Shown here piece after piece: positions 62,114 to 64,000 of a DNA stretch of 64,000 nucleotides. The position numbers and the translations under genes were made by a program. Origin of the DNA: Candidatus Defluviibacillus avedoerensis (GTDB taxonomy: Bacteria; Pseudomonadota; Gammaproteobacteria; Burkholderiales; Burkholderiaceae_C); the NCBI GenBank assembly GCA_016703665.1, contig JADJBS010000006.1, positions 1 to 64,000 of the forward strand, in the 5' to 3' direction. Position 1 is the first letter of the stretch. Each line of letters starts with the position of its first letter. The notes under the pieces are model-generated. The model had not been told where the DNA came from, ran no database searches, and worked only from the letters and a program-made list of their open reading frames with translations.

Positions 62114-62791
62114 TCAGAACAGGTCGACCGACCCACCCGAATTCTGCGTCGCCACATTGGCGGCATTGCCGCGACGTTCCTGTTCGACCAAGGCCTCGGG
62201 GTGAGAATGCGCCAGGCGCTTGACCAGAGCCTTACCTGTGGTCGGAAAAAAACACACCTTGCGGGGGTAAATGTCGAGCACGTCCTTAGACACAATGGGA
62301 ATGCGCTCGGTTTTGAGGTAATCCAGCACAAACTCGGTGTTGCGCTCGCCTACATTCATGGCGGTGAATGAGGCCATGACTTGCCCCCCACCAAAAACCT
62401 TGGCCTGCATGGCTTCACGCCGCGAACCCGCCTTGACCATTTCATTGATCAGCAGTTCCATCGCGTAGGAGCCGTAGCGACCGCTCGTGTCAATGCCGTC
62501 GCTGTCCGGCAGCATGAAGTGGTTCATGCCGCCAATGTTCAGGTGCGGATCCCAAATGCAGGCCGCAATGCAGGACCCGAGCACGGTCATGATGACCATG
62601 TCCTCCGACGAAACAAAGTATTCCCCCGGCAACACCTTGACGGCCGGGAATCCAAAATGATGATCAACGTAAAAAAAACTGGCTTCACCCGGTCGGCGTC
62701 CGCGGGACTTGAGCTTTTGGACGGCAGCCAGATGCTTGACGCTGTTGTCCCTAAGGCTTGGGTTGGTAGAAGTTGAAGACGCGATGACCAT
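62114..62791 (-). CDS. cheD: Chemoreceptor glutamine deamidase CheD
   Basis: A 225-residue deamidase. The catalytic Cys and His are in VLGSCIAACIWDPHLNIGGM and NHFMLPDSD; FGGGQVMASFTAMNVGERNT follows, then a family-typical C-terminus. It converts specific glutamines to glutamates in chemoreceptors. The first 40 residues (ending FYVDHHFGFPAVKVLPGEYF) extend beyond the shortest homologues. It lies 55 bp downstream of cheR. Confidence 0.92.
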   Translation of the reverse strand: MVIASSTSTNPSLRDNSVKHLAAVQKLKSRGRRPGEASFFYVDHHFGFPAVKVLPGEYFVSSEDMVIMTVLGSCIAACIWDPHLNIGGMNHFMLPDSDGIDTSGRYGSYAMELLINEMVKAGSRREAMQAKVFGGGQVMASFTAMNVGERNTEFVLDYLKTERIPIVSKDVLDIYPRKVCFFPTTGKALVKRLAHSHPEALVEQERRGNAANVATQNSGGSVDLF

Positions 62792-62846
62792 AACCTACAG
62801 CCCCCCGCCAGCAGAGTCAAACCGTGATGCGCCAAGGGTCATGAAG

Positions 62847-63758
62847 TTAACGCCGCTCATAAACAGTTTTGCCCCGCAAGGTAAAGAGATCGCGAGAATC
62901 GTTGAAGTTTTCCGAGTGCCCCACAAACAGCATCCCCCCCGGTTTCATGTTTCTGTGGATTCTCTCCAGCACGCCGCGCTGGGTGGGTGCATCGAAGTAG
63001 ATCATGACATTTCGGCAAAACACGATGTCAAAAGGCTCGCGAAAGGGCCATCCATCCTCAATCAGGTTGACCTGCAGGAAATCAACTGCCGCCTGAAGCT
63101 CGGGCTTGACACGTACCATGCCCGAATTCGCGCCCTTACCCCGAAAGAAGAACCGGCGTAGTTTTTCGGGCGCGACGCCTTTCATGTTCTCGAGTTTGTA
63201 GACGCCTCGTGAAGCCGTCGCCAGCACCTTGGAGTCGATATCACTGGCAGTGAGGTGAAAAGCGCCAGTGCTGCCCAAGGCCTCCATGGCGGTCATCACA
63301 ATGGAATACGGCTCTTCGCCCGTTGAGGCAGCACTGCACCAGATGTTCCAGCGCTGCCCTTTGGATTTGCTTTGCAGATGCTCGTGCAAAATCTCAAAAT
63401 GATGCCCCTCACGAAAGAACGAGGTCAGGTTGGTGGTGAGCGCGTTGATGAACTCCTGCCACTCGTCGCCATCGTGGGACTCGAGCCAGCTAAGGTATTC
63501 CCGAAAACTCCGGTACCCGGTCTCGCGCAGACGCCTTGAAAGGCGGCTGTAGACCATGGCGTGTTTGCCGTCATTGAGCGAAATGCCCGCACGCTGATAG
63601 ATGAGCTTCTGGACACGGTCAAAATCTGCCGACGACCAGTCAAACTCCCGGTCTGCTGGCACAGCCTCGGAGGCGGCCATGCCGTGACCATCGGCCCCCG
63701 TCCGCCTCGGAACGGCTGGCCGCTTGTGCAGTGTTTCCTGGGTCTCGGCGTGCAGCAT
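62847..63758 (-). CDS. cheR: Chemotaxis methyltransferase CheR
   Basis: A 303-residue SAM-dependent methyltransferase. The N-terminal helical domain has FDRVQKLIYQRAGISLNDGK and RLRETGYRSFREYLSWLESH; the SAM core has FFREGHHFEIL, WCSAASTGEEPYSIVMTAME, TASDIDSKVLATA and FDIVFCRNVMIYFD. It methylates chemoreceptor glutamates, opposing CheB. It starts 7 bp after the cheW stop. Confidence 0.94.
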   Translation of the reverse strand: MLHAETQETLHKRPAVPRRTGADGHGMAASEAVPADREFDWSSADFDRVQKLIYQRAGISLNDGKHAMVYSRLSRRLRETGYRSFREYLSWLESHDGDEWQEFINALTTNLTSFFREGHHFEILHEHLQSKSKGQRWNIWCSAASTGEEPYSIVMTAMEALGSTGAFHLTASDIDSKVLATASRGVYKLENMKGVAPEKLRRFFFRGKGANSGMVRVKPELQAAVDFLQVNLIEDGWPFREPFDIVFCRNVMIYFDAPTQRGVLERIHRNMKPGGMLFVGHSENFNDSRDLFTLRGKTVYERR

Positions 63759-63765
63759 GTAGGCC

Positions 63766-64000
63766 TTAGCCGTCGTTAGAACTCAGTCCCATACCGGGAC
63801 TGGACATCAGTTGCTCAATGTCCAGCAGGATCAGCATGCGGTCCCCCACAGAGCCTAGCCCGGTGATGCAGCCCGGATCAATGATGCTTTCAATTTCTGG
63901 CCGTGGACGCAGGGACTCAGGCGGGAGCTCCATCACATCGCTGACCGAATCCACCACAATGCCGACCACGCGGGCCTTGAGGTTCAAAATGATCACCACC
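63766..64000 (-). CDS. cheW: Chemotaxis coupling protein CheW, C-terminal fragment
   Basis: The visible C-terminal 77 residues begin VVIILNLKARVVGIVVDSVS and run through DVMELPPESLRPRPEIES and CITGLGSVGDRMLILLDIEQ, standard for CheW, which joins receptors to CheA. The 5' part lies outside the window. It precedes cheR in the same direction. Confidence 0.88.
   Translation of the reverse strand, partial: VVIILNLKARVVGIVVDSVSDVMELPPESLRPRPEIESIIDPGCITGLGSVGDRMLILLDIEQLMSSPGMGLSSNDG

Noticed and set aside
1..64000. CRISPR arrays, tRNA or rRNA genes
   Set aside because: No regularly spaced direct repeats, cloverleaf sequences or rRNA segments were seen on either strand; only imperfect palindromes were found.

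Overview
The window looks like a chromosomal segment from a GC-rich betaproteobacterium, most likely Burkholderiales/Comamonadaceae (Rhodoferax, Polaromonas or Acidovorax type). The basis is high G+C coding sequence, the argB-slmA pair, the cheW-cheR-cheD-cheB order, abundant TRAP transporters and acyl-CoA catabolism, and intergenic palindromic repeats of the kind scattered through that family. No rRNA, tRNA or CRISPR array was seen.

Layout. (1) 0-4.9 kb: an acyl-CoA carboxylase / acyl-CoA dehydrogenase / SDR / TetR operon on the minus strand. It resembles the acyclic terpene (citronellyl/geranyl-CoA, Atu) pathway; the biotin carboxylase runs off the left edge. (2) 4.9-10.9 kb: an MFS exporter, a GH5 glycosidase lipoprotein, a LuxR-type response regulator and a 7TM sensor kinase, then a divergent EamA transporter. 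(3) 10.9-21.5 kb: an alcohol dehydrogenase and a TetR-controlled beta-oxidation operon (acyl-CoA dehydrogenase, DUF2147 protein, FadB-like, thiolase, thioesterase, SDR remnant, DsbA-like isomerase, enoyl-CoA hydratase). (4) 21.6-22.8 kb: an orphan protein that aligns with the Bacillus spore-coat transglutaminase Tgl. (5) 22.8-43.5 kb: a sugar-acid catabolic island in three modules. The first is FAH hydrolase, two SDRs and an enolase-superfamily dehydratase (non-phosphorylated L-fuconate/L-rhamnonate type). The second is a GntR regulator, TRAP transporter, UxaA, Ldh-like dehydrogenase, UxuB-like reductase and ManD (hexuronate). The third is L-idonate/gluconate: IdnD-like, IdnO-like, a second TRAP system, gluconokinase, 2-ketoacid reductase and a divergent LacI regulator with two palindromic operators. 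(6) 43.5-48.4 kb: a decaying, partly foreign patch with an unknown AT-richer gene, a degenerate IS256-family element, palindromic repeats and two frameshifted genes. (7) 49.3-51 kb: housekeeping slmA and argB. (8) 51-59 kb: LuxR regulator, DUF3237 protein, tannase/feruloyl esterase, FadH-like dienoyl-CoA reductase and a molybdenum hydroxylase pair. (9) 59-64 kb: Uup ABC-F ATPase and chemotaxis genes cheB, cheD, cheR and the end of cheW.

Themes. The segment specialises in acyl-CoA and sugar-acid breakdown. Within operons many genes overlap by 4 bp (ATGA), which implies translational coupling. Several genes are broken in ways visible directly in the sequence: a signal-peptide frameshift in a TRAP receptor, an amber codon exactly at the catalytic tyrosine position of ManD, an internal in-frame deletion in an SDR, and indels in a hydroxyacid dehydrogenase and a methyltransferase. 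Some may be sequencing errors, so re-sequencing would be the first check. A family of four hairpin repeats of about 100 bp has a conserved loop but divergent, still self-complementary arms. That family and the Tgl-like protein are the least explained features.
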